From contig FCNS01000004.1 in assembly GCA_900045905.1 (NCBI GenBank), positions 1 to 64,000 on the forward strand: 64,000 nt of DNA, given 5' to 3'. Each line of letters starts with the position of its first letter. Within the stretch, counting starts at the first letter, position 1. Below the pieces are notes generated by a model. It searched no databases. It was not told the origin of the DNA and saw nothing but the letters and a program-made list of their open reading frames with translations. Position numbers and translations under genes: made by a program. Below are positions 1 to 8,655 of the stretch, one piece after another. This stretch comes from Clostridiales bacterium CHKCI001. Its GTDB lineage: Bacteria; Bacillota; Clostridia; Lachnospirales; Lachnospiraceae.

Positions 1-383
1 CACAGAGTTTTACTCTGTTTTCCTTTCTTATCAACTTTGAGTTATATTATAACACAATTTTTGAAAAATTTCTCCTATTAATTTCCCAAACTTAAAACTC
101 TTACTATTATATGTATTTTGATATTTTGTCAGACTTTTTGTAAATATAGAATACAATATAATTTTAGAAAACTTTCGACAAAAAAGAAAACTTTTTTAAT
201 TTATATAACGGGATATTTTTCTTTAATTACTAATTATCTCCTATTCTATTTTGTATAATATATTAGATATTATATGAATTTCATTTCAGATATTTTTCTA
301 TTTTTTATATCCCTACATTTTCTCATTTTATTTGAAATTAATTTTCTATTTTATTTTTTTCTATTTTCCGTTATAATATAAGA
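1..383. other. AT-rich intergenic region
   Basis: I see no gene here. The stretch is very AT-rich. A TATAAT-like -10 box lies at 372-377, upstream of the PurF-like gene, but no convincing -35 box is visible. The window starts inside this intergenic region. Confidence 0.5.
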
Positions 384-419
384 GTGAGAAAATTTAATGA
401 ATTCAAGGAGGAATTTCGT

Positions 420-1823
420 ATGGGCGGAATCTTTGGCGTAGCATCAAAGAAAAATTGTGTCATGGATGTATTCTTTGGTACAGACTATCATTCGCACTTA
501 GGCACTCGCCGCGGAGGTATGGCCGTTTATGGTCCTACTGGTTTTGATCGTGCTATTCATAATATTCAAAATTCTCCATTTCGTACTAAGTTTGAAAGGG
601 ATGTAGAAGAATTTGAGGGACATTTGGGAATCGGATGTATCTCTGATTATGAACCACAACCACTACTTGTTCAGTCCCACTTAGGCAGTTATGCACTTAC
701 AACTGTTGGTAAGATTAACAATTTGGATGAATTAGTAGAGCACTCTTATGAAAACGGCTGCTCCCATTTCCAGGAAATGAGTGGTGGTAACATCAATCCA
801 ACCGAATTGGTGGCTTCCTTAATCAATCAAAAAGACTCCATCGAAGAGGGCATTCGTTATGTTCAAGAGATGGTTGACGGATCTATGACCCTCTTACTTA
901 TGACTTCCAAAGGAATTTATGCAGGTCGTGACCGTCTTGGACGAACTCCATTGTTCATTGGAAAAAAAGAAGATGCTTTTTGTGTTTCTTTTGAAAGCTT
1001 TGCCTATTTAAATCTTGGCTACTCAGACTTTAAAGAACTTGGTCCTGCTGAAATTGTATATATCACCCCTGAAAGCGTTGAAACGCTTCTTCCTGCGCTA
1101 GAACCAATGCGAATTTGTTCTTTCCTCTGGGTATATTACGGTTATCCAACTTCCACTTATGAAGGGGTTAATGTAGAGCAAATGCGTTATAACTGTGGTG
1201 ACTTACTCGCCAGACGTGATGATGCAAATCCAGATATCGTTGCAGGTGTTCCTGATTCTGGTATCGCTCATGCAATTGGCTATGCAAACCGTTCTGGCAT
1301 TCCATTTGCACGTCCTTTTATCAAATATACACCAACTTGGCCAAGATCCTTTATGCCTCCAAAGCAAAGCGATCGTAATTTGATTGCCAAGATGAAATTA
1401 ATTCCTGTAGACGCTTTAATCCGCAACAAGAGTCTCTTACTAATTGATGACTCGATTGTTCGCGGAACACAACTTCGTGAAACCACAGAATTTTTATACC
1501 AAAGTGGTGCAAAGGAAGTTCATATTCGTCCAGCGTGTCCACCTTTATTGTTTGGATGTAAATATTTAAACTTCTCCCGTTCCAATTCTGAGATGGACTT
1601 AATTACTCGTCGTATCATTCAACAGCGTGAAGGAGAGCATGCGGAAGAAATGTTACAGGATTATGCTAACCCAGACAGCGATAATTATAAAGAAATGATT
1701 GAAGAAATCCGCAAACAGTTAAATTTCACAACACTTTGCTATCATAGATTGGATGACCTCATTGCATCCATAGGTATTTCTCCATGTAAACTTTGTACCT
1801 ACTGCTGGAATGGAAAAGAATAA
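420..1823 (+). CDS. amidophosphoribosyltransferase-like protein (PurF paralogue lacking the catalytic Cys)
   Basis: This looks like a two-domain PurF relative: an N-terminal class II glutamine amidotransferase (Ntn) fold followed by a phosphoribosyltransferase domain. The PRPP-binding loop LLLIDDSIVRGTQ is clear at about residues 338-350. The C-terminal LCTYC resembles the Cys pair that binds the Fe-S cluster in Bacillus-type PurF. True PurF has Cys directly after the processed Met or propeptide, and that Cys is the nucleophile for glutamine hydrolysis. Here the N-terminus is MGGIFGV, so the Cys is Gly, and the usual QHRGQ-type motif reads LGTRRGGM. The ATG at 420 is chosen because AAGGAGG lies just before it; the longer frame from 384 has no such site. 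The gene stands alone, not in a pur operon. It may be an ammonia-dependent or regulatory paralogue (inference). Confidence 0.8.
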   Translation: MGGIFGVASKKNCVMDVFFGTDYHSHLGTRRGGMAVYGPTGFDRAIHNIQNSPFRTKFERDVEEFEGHLGIGCISDYEPQPLLVQSHLGSYALTTVGKINNLDELVEHSYENGCSHFQEMSGGNINPTELVASLINQKDSIEEGIRYVQEMVDGSMTLLLMTSKGIYAGRDRLGRTPLFIGKKEDAFCVSFESFAYLNLGYSDFKELGPAEIVYITPESVETLLPALEPMRICSFLWVYYGYPTSTYEGVNVEQMRYNCGDLLARRDDANPDIVAGVPDSGIAHAIGYANRSGIPFARPFIKYTPTWPRSFMPPKQSDRNLIAKMKLIPVDALIRNKSLLLIDDSIVRGTQLRETTEFLYQSGAKEVHIRPACPPLLFGCKYLNFSRSNSEMDLITRRIIQQREGEHAEEMLQDYANPDSDNYKEMIEEIRKQLNFTTLCYHRLDDLIASIGISPCKLCTYCWNGKE

Positions 1824-1851
1824 GGAATACGACATTTTCGTAGTAAAAAAT

Positions 1852-1926
1852 AAGACCTCTGAATTTTATGGTTTCTTGTATAGCATATAAACAATACAAA
1901 ATATCATAGCTATTCAGAGGTCTTTT
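1852..1926. terminator. bidirectional terminator hairpin
   Basis: AAGACCTCTGAAT and its exact complement ATTCAGAGGTCTTTT pair across a long AT-rich loop between two convergent genes. T-runs on both strands fit termination of the PurF-like gene (+) and pgi (-). Confidence 0.75.
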
Positions 1927-1984
1927 ATTGATGCAAGTGATGAGCTAAATTCGCAACGTGCGTTTTACCTCGTTTCTACTCAGA

Positions 1985-3331
1985 TTACAGACGTTTCATT
2001 ATTGCATCTCTTTCTGCCTCATATCCTGGCTTTCCAAGCAATGCAAACATATTTTTCTTATAACTTTCCACACCTGGCTGATTAAATGGATTTACTCCTA
2101 ATAAATATCCAGAAATACCACATGCAAATTCATAGAAATAGAACAACTGACCTAAACAGAATGCATCTTGTTTTGGAACATGTACCATTAAGTTAGGAAC
2201 TTGTCCATCTGTATGAGCAACAACGGTACCTTTCATCGCACACTTATTGACAAAATCAACGGTCTTACCAGCTAAATAATTCAATCCATCCAAATCAACT
2301 GGCTCTTCATTAATTATAACTGTTTCTCTGGACTCTTCCATAGAAATAACTGTTTCAAACATAATACGAGCACCATCTTGAATAAACTGTCCCATAGAAT
2401 GTAAATCTGTTGTCAAATCTACACTTGCAGGGAATAAACCTCTTTGATCTTTACCTTCTGATTCACCATAAAGCTGTTTCCACCATTCAGATACATAGTG
2501 AAGACTTGGCTCATAGTTAGCAGTTACCTCTACACTCTTTCCCTTTCTAAGGAAAATATTACGTAAAGCAGCATACTGTAATGAATTATTTTCTTCAAAT
2601 GGAGCATTCAATGCATTTTCTCTTGCAAATGCCGCTCCTGCCATTAAAGCATCAATATCTGCTCCAGAAGCCGCAATTGGTAATAAACCAACTGCTGTTA
2701 ACACAGAAAAACGTCCTCCAACATCATCTGGGACTACAAAAGTTTCGTATCCTTCTTCTGTTGCTAACTTCTTTAAAGCTCCCCTTGCCTTATCTGTTGT
2801 AGCATAAATTCTCTTTGCTGCTGCTTCTTTTCCATACTTCTTTTCTAACATTTCCTTAAAAATACGGAATGCAATTGCTGGTTCTGTTGTTGTACCAGAT
2901 TTAGAAATAATATTTACTGAAAAATCCTTTCCTTTCAACAGATCGCACAAATCTTTTAAATACGTAGAACTAATACTATTACCTACATAATAAATTTCAG
3001 GAGCCTTTCTTTCTTCTTTAGAAAGATTATTATAGAAGCTATGATGTAAAAACTCATTTGCTGCTCTAGCTCCTAAATAAGATCCTCCAATACCAATTAC
3101 TAACAATACGTCTGAATCTGATTGAATTTTCGCTGCAGCTTCTTTGATTCTTGCAAACTCTTCTTTGTCATAATCAACTGGAAGATCAATCCATCCAAGA
3201 AAATCATTTCCTGCTCCTTCTTTAGAGAGCAATAATTCTTTTGCATCCAGTACCAGTTTTTTCATGTTTTCCACTTCTTCTGTGGAAACAAAGCCACTTA
3301 CTTTAGAATAATCAAATGTTAATTTGTCCAT
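1985..3331 (-). CDS. pgi: glucose-6-phosphate isomerase
   Basis: Interconverts glucose 6-phosphate and fructose 6-phosphate in cytosolic glycolysis and gluconeogenesis. The 448-residue length fits the short bacterial class. Family features visible include the sugar-phosphate-binding [12 protein letters not shown] near residue 80, the [11 protein letters not shown] loop, the [13 protein letters not shown] signature, and the C-terminal [13 protein letters not shown] segment that carries the catalytic Lys. The ATG start has an AAAAGGAG site upstream. The gene is monocistronic, with its own candidate promoter and a long 5' untranslated region, and shares a convergent terminator with the PurF-like gene. 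Confidence 0.96.
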   Translation of the reverse strand: MDKLTFDYSKVSGFVSTEEVENMKKLVLDAKELLLSKEGAGNDFLGWIDLPVDYDKEEFARIKEAAAKIQSDSDVLLVIGIGGSYLGARAANEFLHHSFYNNLSKEERKAPEIYYVGNSISSTYLKDLCDLLKGKDFSVNIISKSGTTTEPAIAFRIFKEMLEKKYGKEAAAKRIYATTDKARGALKKLATEEGYETFVVPDDVGGRFSVLTAVGLLPIAASGADIDALMAGAAFARENALNAPFEENNSLQYAALRNIFLRKGKSVEVTANYEPSLHYVSEWWKQLYGESEGKDQRGLFPASVDLTTDLHSMGQFIQDGARIMFETVISMEESRETVIINEEPVDLDGLNYLAGKTVDFVNKCAMKGTVVAHTDGQVPNLMVHVPKQDAFCLGQLFYFYEFACGISGYLLGVNPFNQPGVESYKKNMFALLGKPGYEAERDAIMKRL

Positions 3332-3337
3332 TTCTTT

Positions 3338-3580
3338 TTTTCTCCTTTTTATATAGTATTTATTACAGTCCCCAATCCAATATAATGATTCTCGCTTGAC
3401 TTACACCTTCGCGTGAATGAAGGACTACGGCTCTTTGAATGGACCGTACCATTCTCTAACAGATTTTCTCAGCTTCTTTATCCGTCCTTTCTAAATTTGT
3501 TGGAAATTCGTCTTAAACTGAGACATTAATAATGTCTATTGTCTGTTAAAATATGGATTTCGTTTGATATTTCTATTATA
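3338..3580 (-). promoter_or_regulatory. promoter and long structured leader of pgi
   Basis: A TATAAT -10 box reads on the minus strand at 3580-3575, which would give a leader of about 235 nt before pgi. In the RNA sense the leader contains the hairpins GAATGG/CCATTC (about 3437-3454) and CCTTC/GAAGG. I could not match it to any known riboswitch or T-box consensus. A role in regulation is inference. Confidence 0.35.
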
Positions 3581-3599
3581 ACGAATTTACACGATTATA

Positions 3600-4373
3600 T
3601 CAAGTCAAATATTCCTTAATTATGTCCTCAATTAATCGTTCTTCTTTCGGTGTTAATTTCTTTTCTCTTCCATTTTCTCCCTCTCTTGCTGCTGCAATCT
3701 GTGCTAAACTTTTTTTCAAAGCTTCTGTTTGATCGATTTCTGGCTTTTCCTTCATATTACCACGCAATACTTTCTTTTCTCTTCCTTTTTTCATAAAAAT
3801 ATCATCTTTAATCGCTCCCTTTGTCATCATTCTTCCTTCACTTCTCTCCTCTGCTAATTCCTGAGGAGTACGCACAACTAATACATTTGTAAGATAATTA
3901 CAAAGAGAAGAGCTTAATGATTCTCTCTTTGTCTTCGTATCCACTATATTATCAACTAAAACCATACTAATAGCTAAAATTGTCCCAATAGAAGCTTGCA
4001 TCACTACTGTTTTTACTTCTGCTTCATATAAAAAACTCAAAAGCGAAGCGCAAAGCCCTATTACAAACACAAAAAGTCCACAATTTAATGTGATATTTTC
4101 TAATTTTCTAATACAAAAAATTCCTTTTCTATATCCACTTATATTTTTTTCCACAAAAGCTAATACATTATGTACTCCTACGTTCATCCGATAAGCCGTC
4201 TCATATTTTGTTTTCAACTGCCTAAGTTGTCTGTCTTGGGCAGTTGTAAGGTTGTCCGACTGCCTGATCAATTTTCTATAAATATGGTTTACACTCAGTT
4301 TTCCAATTACTCCCACTACACATATCGCGGTCATTATGTAAAGTACAAATCCCTTTTCTAAAAATGATAACAT
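3600..4373 (-). CDS. conserved membrane protein of unknown function
   Basis: A 257-residue protein with one N-terminal transmembrane segment (about residues 8-25), two more hydrophobic helices near the middle (LFVFVIGLCASLLSFL and the QASIGTILAISMVLV region), and a long, highly charged, lysine-rich cytoplasmic tail. I do not recognise a domain. The ATG at 4373 is preferred over one 14 codons upstream because GGAGG lies 8 nt before it (GGAGGATGAAAGTATG). It is upstream of and codirectional with pgi, but pgi appears to have its own promoter. Confidence 0.7.
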   Translation of the reverse strand: MLSFLEKGFVLYIMTAICVVGVIGKLSVNHIYRKLIRQSDNLTTAQDRQLRQLKTKYETAYRMNVGVHNVLAFVEKNISGYRKGIFCIRKLENITLNCGLFVFVIGLCASLLSFLYEAEVKTVVMQASIGTILAISMVLVDNIVDTKTKRESLSSSLCNYLTNVLVVRTPQELAEERSEGRMMTKGAIKDDIFMKKGREKKVLRGNMKEKPEIDQTEALKKSLAQIAAAREGENGREKKLTPKEERLIEDIIKEYLT

Positions 4374-4795
4374 ACTTTCATCCTCCTTCTTCGCTTTTAC
4401 CGGTTCAGCTAACACTGATTATATATGAAACTATTATTCTGACAATGAGAAAACATCGGATTTTTCTGACAATTTACATCCATTCATGTAATTTCTCAAC
4501 TTCATTTTTCTGCCGTTTTCTGTTACATAACCGTTGCCTCTTGTTGAAATAATTGTATCCTTCTTTTTTTTTGACGTATGAAATCTAGTGCTTGTAACCA
4601 TTTTCTTTTTTGTCGTACGTTTTCAACCCCTCGCATATATTATAAACTGGACATCAAAATGGGTTTATGCTATACTTCTTAAGAAACAAATTACCTATTG
4701 CCCATCAATCGTGTATAATAATGACATAAAAGTTTATGTTATTCTCTTTTACAAATAAATAGGCAAACTTATACCTGAAAGGCTTGGTGAAAATT
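4374..4795. other. intergenic region between divergent genes
   Basis: This gap holds the promoters of the membrane protein (-) and the TSCPD gene (+). A TATAAT lies near 4713-4718 on the plus strand. No credible ORF or RNA gene was seen. Confidence 0.4.
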
Positions 4796-5041
4796 ATGAA
4801 GACATTTAAAACATCTGGTGTATGTTCCAGACAAATCGATTTCGATGTAAAAGACGGAATCATTAAAGAAGTTCGCTTTGTCGGAGGATGCAGTGGAAAT
4901 ACACAAGGCGTAGCTGCTTTAGTAAAAGGAATGAAAGTGGACGATGCAATTGCTCGCTTAGAAGGAATTCGCTGTGGACATCGTAGCACCTCCTGTCCAG
5001 ATCAACTTGCCAAAGCATTAAAAACTGTTCAAGACGCCTAA
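4796..5041 (+). CDS. TIGR03905-type TSCPD domain protein
   Basis: A small (about 81 residues) soluble protein containing the signature TSCPDQLAKAL and the VGGCSGNTQGVAALV segment typical of the TSCPD domain, which also occurs at the C-terminus of some vitamin B12-dependent ribonucleotide reductases. Standalone copies are common in clostridia and have no established function. Four Cys residues (CS, GGCSG, RCGH, SCPD) could bind a metal. The start is uncertain: the frame also contains TTG (4784) and GTG (4787), and AAAGG lies at 4777-4781. It is followed 19 bp later by murG, so the two may be cotranscribed. Confidence 0.8.
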   Translation: MKTFKTSGVCSRQIDFDVKDGIIKEVRFVGGCSGNTQGVAALVKGMKVDDAIARLEGIRCGHRSTSCPDQLAKALKTVQDA

Positions 5042-5060
5042 GAGCGATTAGGAGGTAAAA

Positions 5061-6125
5061 ATGAAAAAAGTATTATTAACTGGTGGTGGCACCGCTGGAC
5101 ATGTAACTCCGAATATTGCCTTGCTCCCAGGACTTCAAGAAGCCGGTTTTGAAATTCATTATATCGGTTCTTACGAAGGCATGGAACGCAAATTAATTGA
5201 ACATGAAAATATTCCATACACAGGAATTGCCACCGGCAAGTTTCGCCGTTACTTAAGTTTGAAAAATCTGACTGACCCATTTCGTGTATTAAAGGGATAT
5301 TCTGAGGCATTAAAGTTCATTAAAAATTATAAACCTAATGTTTTATTTTCTAAAGGCGGTTTTGTATCTGTTCCTGTGGTTTTAGCAGCAAAAAAGTGTA
5401 ATGTTCCTATCATTATTCATGAGTCAGATATGACACCTGGACTTGCAAATCGAATCTGTATTCCCGCTGCTACACGAGTATGCTGTAATTTTCCAGAAAC
5501 GATGCAGCTCTTACCTGCTCAAAAAGCTGTCTTATCTGGTTCACCAATTCGTAAAGAGCTTTTAACAGGAAATAAACAAACTGCATTAGAATTTACAGGT
5601 CTCAATGATAAAAAACCTATTTTAATGATGATGGGAGGAAGTACTGGCTCCAAAGTTATTAACGAGACACTGCGTAAAATTCTTCCAAAACTTCTAAAAG
5701 AATTTCAAGTGATTCACCTTTGCGGTAAAGGGAACTTAGATTCCAGTTTAATTCAAGAAGGTTATTGCCAATACGAATATATTTCCAAAGAGTTAAAGGA
5801 TTTATTTGCTGCCGCTGACATTGTACTTTCCAGAGCTGGAGCAAATGCAATTTGTGAGCTTCTAGCATTAAAAAAACCAAATATCTTAGTTCCTCTCTCT
5901 GCAGCAGTCAGTCGTGGTGACCAAATTTTAAATGCAGAATCATTCCGCAAACAGGGATTTTCCTATGTATTACAAGAAGAAAAAATGGATGAGAATAGTT
6001 TAATGGAAGCAATTCATCAAACCTATGAGCATCGCTCTGAATATGTTGATGCAATGTCTCACTCTAATCAATCCAATGGTGTCGATATTGTTTTAGGCTT
6101 AATTAAACAATTAGCTAAAGATTAA
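5061..6125 (+). CDS. murG: UDP-N-acetylglucosamine--undecaprenyl-PP-MurNAc-pentapeptide GlcNAc transferase
   Basis: Adds GlcNAc to lipid I to make lipid II, the last cytoplasmic membrane-associated step of peptidoglycan precursor synthesis. The 354-residue length fits. Visible signatures are the N-terminal glycine-rich loop TGGGTAGHV, the second motif GGSTGSK, HESDMTPGLANR, and the C-terminal donor-binding region LSRAGANAICELL. The ATG is preceded by TTAGGAGGTAAAA. This murG lies outside a dcw cluster, a common arrangement in clostridia that carry this variant. Confidence 0.95.
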   Translation: MKKVLLTGGGTAGHVTPNIALLPGLQEAGFEIHYIGSYEGMERKLIEHENIPYTGIATGKFRRYLSLKNLTDPFRVLKGYSEALKFIKNYKPNVLFSKGGFVSVPVVLAAKKCNVPIIIHESDMTPGLANRICIPAATRVCCNFPETMQLLPAQKAVLSGSPIRKELLTGNKQTALEFTGLNDKKPILMMMGGSTGSKVINETLRKILPKLLKEFQVIHLCGKGNLDSSLIQEGYCQYEYISKELKDLFAAADIVLSRAGANAICELLALKKPNILVPLSAAVSRGDQILNAESFRKQGFSYVLQEEKMDENSLMEAIHQTYEHRSEYVDAMSHSNQSNGVDIVLGLIKQLAKD

Positions 6126-6233
6126 TAACCAATTATAGGAAATCTTTTTATTATATATAGCATACCTTCTTTGTATTTTTTGTACGTTTAGGTAAGCTAC
6201 AAGGCTGTTAGAAATAAAAAAGAAAGGGAAATT

Positions 6234-6311
6234 TATGCAAATCATTCTTTCAGTCTTAGATTTGCGCTTTTCAATATATAAGCAATTTGCATATCTGTTT
6301 CATTGAAAAGC
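6234..6311 (+). promoter_or_regulatory. candidate attenuator-like leader of asnA with alternative stems
   Basis: Three exact complementarities overlap. GCAAATC (6237-6243) pairs with GATTTGC (6259-6265). TATGCAAAT (6234-6242) can instead pair with ATTTGCATA (6285-6293). GCTTTTCAAT (6266-6275) pairs with ATTGAAAAGC (6302-6311). The first and second are mutually exclusive because they use the same 5' arm. The last stem ends 12 nt before the asnA start. A short ORF spans the whole element. Regulation is inferred from the geometry alone. Confidence 0.45.
6235..6306 (+). CDS. possible 23-residue leader peptide upstream of asnA
   Basis: ATG at 6235 is preceded by GAAAGGG at good spacing, and the frame runs 23 codons to TGA, ending 17 nt before asnA. 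The peptide (MQIILSVLDLRFSI then YKQFAYLFH) has no Asn codons, so it is not a simple asparagine attenuator. Its reading frame covers both alternative stems, so ribosome position could choose between them. It is too short to support by composition. Confidence 0.35.
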   Translation: MQIILSVLDLRFSIYKQFAYLFH

Positions 6312-6323
6312 TTGGTATCAATT

Positions 6324-7334
6324 ATGGCTCAATTAAAAATACCTGATAACTATCAGTCTCCTTTAAATATTCGTGAGACTGAAATCGCTATTAAATATGT
6401 AAAAGACTATTTTGAACGAGAACTTGCAAATCAATTAAATCTTACACGTGTATCAGCCCCACTCTTCGTTGTTCCAGAAAGTGGTTTAAATGACACATTA
6501 AATGGAGTAGAGCGTCCTGTTTCTTTTGGTGTAAAGGAGCAAAACGATCGTCCTGCCGAAATTGTGCACTCACTTGCAAAATGGAAACGCTACGCATTAA
6601 AACGCTATGGTTTTCAACATGGCGAAGGATTATATACAGACATGAACGCCATTCGCCGTGATGAAGATACTGATAATATTCATTCAATTTTTGTGGATCA
6701 ATGGGATTGGGAACGAATTATTGATAAAGAAGAACGTAACATAAAAACTTTAAAGTCCGTTGTTCAGCGTGTATATGATGCCCTTCGTTATACAGAACAA
6801 TTTATTTCCGAAAAATACGGTTATATTCACTTACTTCTTCCAAAGGATATCTATTTCATAACTACTCAAGAATTAGAAGATATGTATCCAAATCTTTCTC
6901 CAAAAGATCGTGAGTACAAAATTTGCAAATTAAAAGGTGCTGTATTCATTATGCAAATCGGAGATAAACTAGCATCTGGAGAAATCCATGATGGGCGTGC
7001 ACCTGATTATGATGATTGGAGTTTAAATGGTGATATTTTAGTCTATTATCCAGTGTTAGACATTGCTCTGGAATTGTCTTCTATGGGTATTCGTGTTGAT
7101 GAGGAAGCTTTAACAAGACAATTGGAAATCCGTGGATGCAGCGAACGCGCTGAGCTTCCTTTCCAAAAATCTCTTTTAAATCATGAGCTTCCTTATACAA
7201 TCGGAGGTGGAATTGGTCAGTCTCGAATTTGTATGTTCTTCCTTCGTAAAGCACATATTGGAGAAGTTCAAGCTTCTCTTTGGCCAACAGATGTTGAAAA
7301 ACGCTGTGAAGAAGCTGGAATTTACTTACTCTAA
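6324..7334 (+). CDS. asnA: aspartate--ammonia ligase (asparagine synthetase A)
   Basis: Makes asparagine from aspartate, ammonia and ATP; a class II aminoacyl-tRNA-synthetase-like fold. The 336-residue length fits. Family segments include APLFVVPESGLNDTLNG, the HSLAKWKRYAL helix, GLYTDMNAIRRDE, HSIFVDQWDWE, and the C-terminal GGGIGQSRICMFFL that forms the ATP site. I choose ATG 6324 (MAQLKIPDNY), although no strong ribosome site precedes it and a TTG at 6303 is in frame. The weak site may itself be controlled by the upstream stem that ends at 6311. A structured repeat begins 5 bp after the stop codon. Confidence 0.95.
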   Translation: MAQLKIPDNYQSPLNIRETEIAIKYVKDYFERELANQLNLTRVSAPLFVVPESGLNDTLNGVERPVSFGVKEQNDRPAEIVHSLAKWKRYALKRYGFQHGEGLYTDMNAIRRDEDTDNIHSIFVDQWDWERIIDKEERNIKTLKSVVQRVYDALRYTEQFISEKYGYIHLLLPKDIYFITTQELEDMYPNLSPKDREYKICKLKGAVFIMQIGDKLASGEIHDGRAPDYDDWSLNGDILVYYPVLDIALELSSMGIRVDEEALTRQLEIRGCSERAELPFQKSLLNHELPYTIGGGIGQSRICMFFLRKAHIGEVQASLWPTDVEKRCEEAGIYLL

Positions 7335-7338
7335 AAGT

Positions 7339-7443
7339 ATCGTCAATGTCCAGACAGCTAGGGTATTTATGCCCTATGCTGACTGGACATTGGACGATCT
7401 GACCTGTATGAGCAAGTAAGGCATTTGCCTGGATTGCGAATAT
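7339..7443 (-). repeat. dispersed structured repeat, copy with single long hairpin
   Basis: A near-perfect hairpin pairs ATCGTCAATGTCCAG (7339-7353) with CTGGACATTGGACGAT (7383-7398), with the inner arms TAGGG/CCCTA. It is followed by the family's shared segment, TATGAGCAAGTA...GGATTGCGAATAT (7407-7443). Read on the minus strand the shared segment matches copies at 9.46, 19.62, 38.66, 41.16 and 46.11 kb. It starts just after the asnA stop. It has no T-tract, so it is not a standard terminator. Confidence 0.6.
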
Positions 7444-7544
7444 GGGCAGCGATGTGGAGAGTGCGCAGCACGAAAAAATGGATTTTTATATCGTGGTGAT
7501 GCCCGCTTTACGTGCATAGGCGTTTACTATAAAAAGGTGGTAGA

Positions 7545-8594
7545 ATGATACACAAACAATTGGATTATTACCTAACTAATAATGGCTGGAAAAAAATCAG
7601 TACAAACATAAAAGAATTTGCACTCTATTCCATTCAAGTGAATCAGCAAACTTATGGAATTAGTATTTTAGACGATTGTTCTGGCTTTTTAACTCATCCA
7701 TTATTATTAGAGCACTTACTCGAACAATCCGAGTCATTATTTTCAAATACTCCATATCCATACCAAACGCTTTGTATTGTGTTAACCAATCATCTAGCAC
7801 GTACAAAGACAATGATGGAAGGAACTCATGCAAAATGGCTTATTGACGTTTCATCAAGTAAACTTATTATTTTTGAAAATCAGCCTTCTGATTTTTTTAA
7901 TTTACGTCCTGTAATAGAGCAGATTTGTAATCCGGAATTTGACTCTGCTACAGTAATCAATACAACATCTTCCCTTGTTTCTTCTATTAGGCAGAAACTG
8001 GCCACTTTTTGGAAGGCGAATTCAGCAGCCAATTTTACAATCATTGTATTAAACATACTTGCTTTTTTAATTACTGAGATTATTGGAAATACTGAAGATC
8101 CTTCTTTTATGCATTTTTGCGGTGCTATAAGCAGTTCTGATCTTTTTCTATCTCACGAATATTTCCGAACTGTCAGCAGTATTTTTTTGCATTTTGGAGT
8201 TCAACACCTACTGAGCAATATGATTGTGCTCTGGGCGCTTGGTACTTCCTTAGAACGATTGGTCGGTAGTATTCGATACCTTGCAATTTATCTTATCAGC
8301 GGTATTGGAGCAAATATTGTTTCTATGTTATGGTATTGGCACAATGGAGAATACTATATTGTTTCTGCTGGAGCATCTGGTGCTATATTCGGTGTAGTAG
8401 GAGCTTTACTATATATTGTCCTTCGCAATAAGGGCCATATTAATGGAATTAGCAGCCGACAATTGATATGGCTCTGCGTATTCACATTCTTCCATGGTTT
8501 ATTAAGTATGGGCGTAAATAATAGTGCCCATCTCGCAGGTTTATTCATTGGTATGTTTTGTGGTATCATTTTTTATCGATACAATCGCAATTAA
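7545..8594 (+). CDS. rhomboid family intramembrane serine protease
   Basis: An integral membrane protease that cleaves transmembrane substrates within the bilayer. Residues 1-150 form a soluble domain with no recognised motif. The rhomboid core follows, with about six hydrophobic segments from residue 165. The catalytic motif GASGAIFG supplies the Ser, HLLSN lies in the second helix, and NNSAHLAGL supplies the partner His, so the protease should be active. The ATG is preceded by AAAGGTGG. It ends in a strong hairpin terminator. Confidence 0.92.
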   Translation: MIHKQLDYYLTNNGWKKISTNIKEFALYSIQVNQQTYGISILDDCSGFLTHPLLLEHLLEQSESLFSNTPYPYQTLCIVLTNHLARTKTMMEGTHAKWLIDVSSSKLIIFENQPSDFFNLRPVIEQICNPEFDSATVINTTSSLVSSIRQKLATFWKANSAANFTIIVLNILAFLITEIIGNTEDPSFMHFCGAISSSDLFLSHEYFRTVSSIFLHFGVQHLLSNMIVLWALGTSLERLVGSIRYLAIYLISGIGANIVSMLWYWHNGEYYIVSAGASGAIFGVVGALLYIVLRNKGHINGISSRQLIWLCVFTFFHGLLSMGVNNSAHLAGLFIGMFCGIIFYRYNRN

Positions 8595-8648
8595 TAGAGC
8601 GGAAGTTTTTTGCCAAATTACCTTTTTGCAAAAAACTTCCGCTCTATT
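8593..8648. terminator. bidirectional terminator hairpin
   Basis: AATAGAGCGGAAGTTTTTTGC and its complement form a stem of about 20 bp between the convergent rhomboid (+) and histidine kinase (-) genes. The T-rich and A-rich arms can serve both strands. Confidence 0.85.
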
Positions 8649-8655
8649 ATGCAAC

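Noticed and set aside
384-419. Upstream extension of the PurF-like protein from 384
   Set aside because: The AAGGAGG site at 403-412 lies inside this extension and serves ATG 420; the extra residues would be encoded across the ribosome site.
3338-3580. Possible T-box riboswitch before pgi (AATGGTACGG looks like the TGGNACCGCG box)
   Set aside because: The box does not match beyond TGGTAC, there is no specifier-type stem that I can identify, and pgi is not a T-box target.
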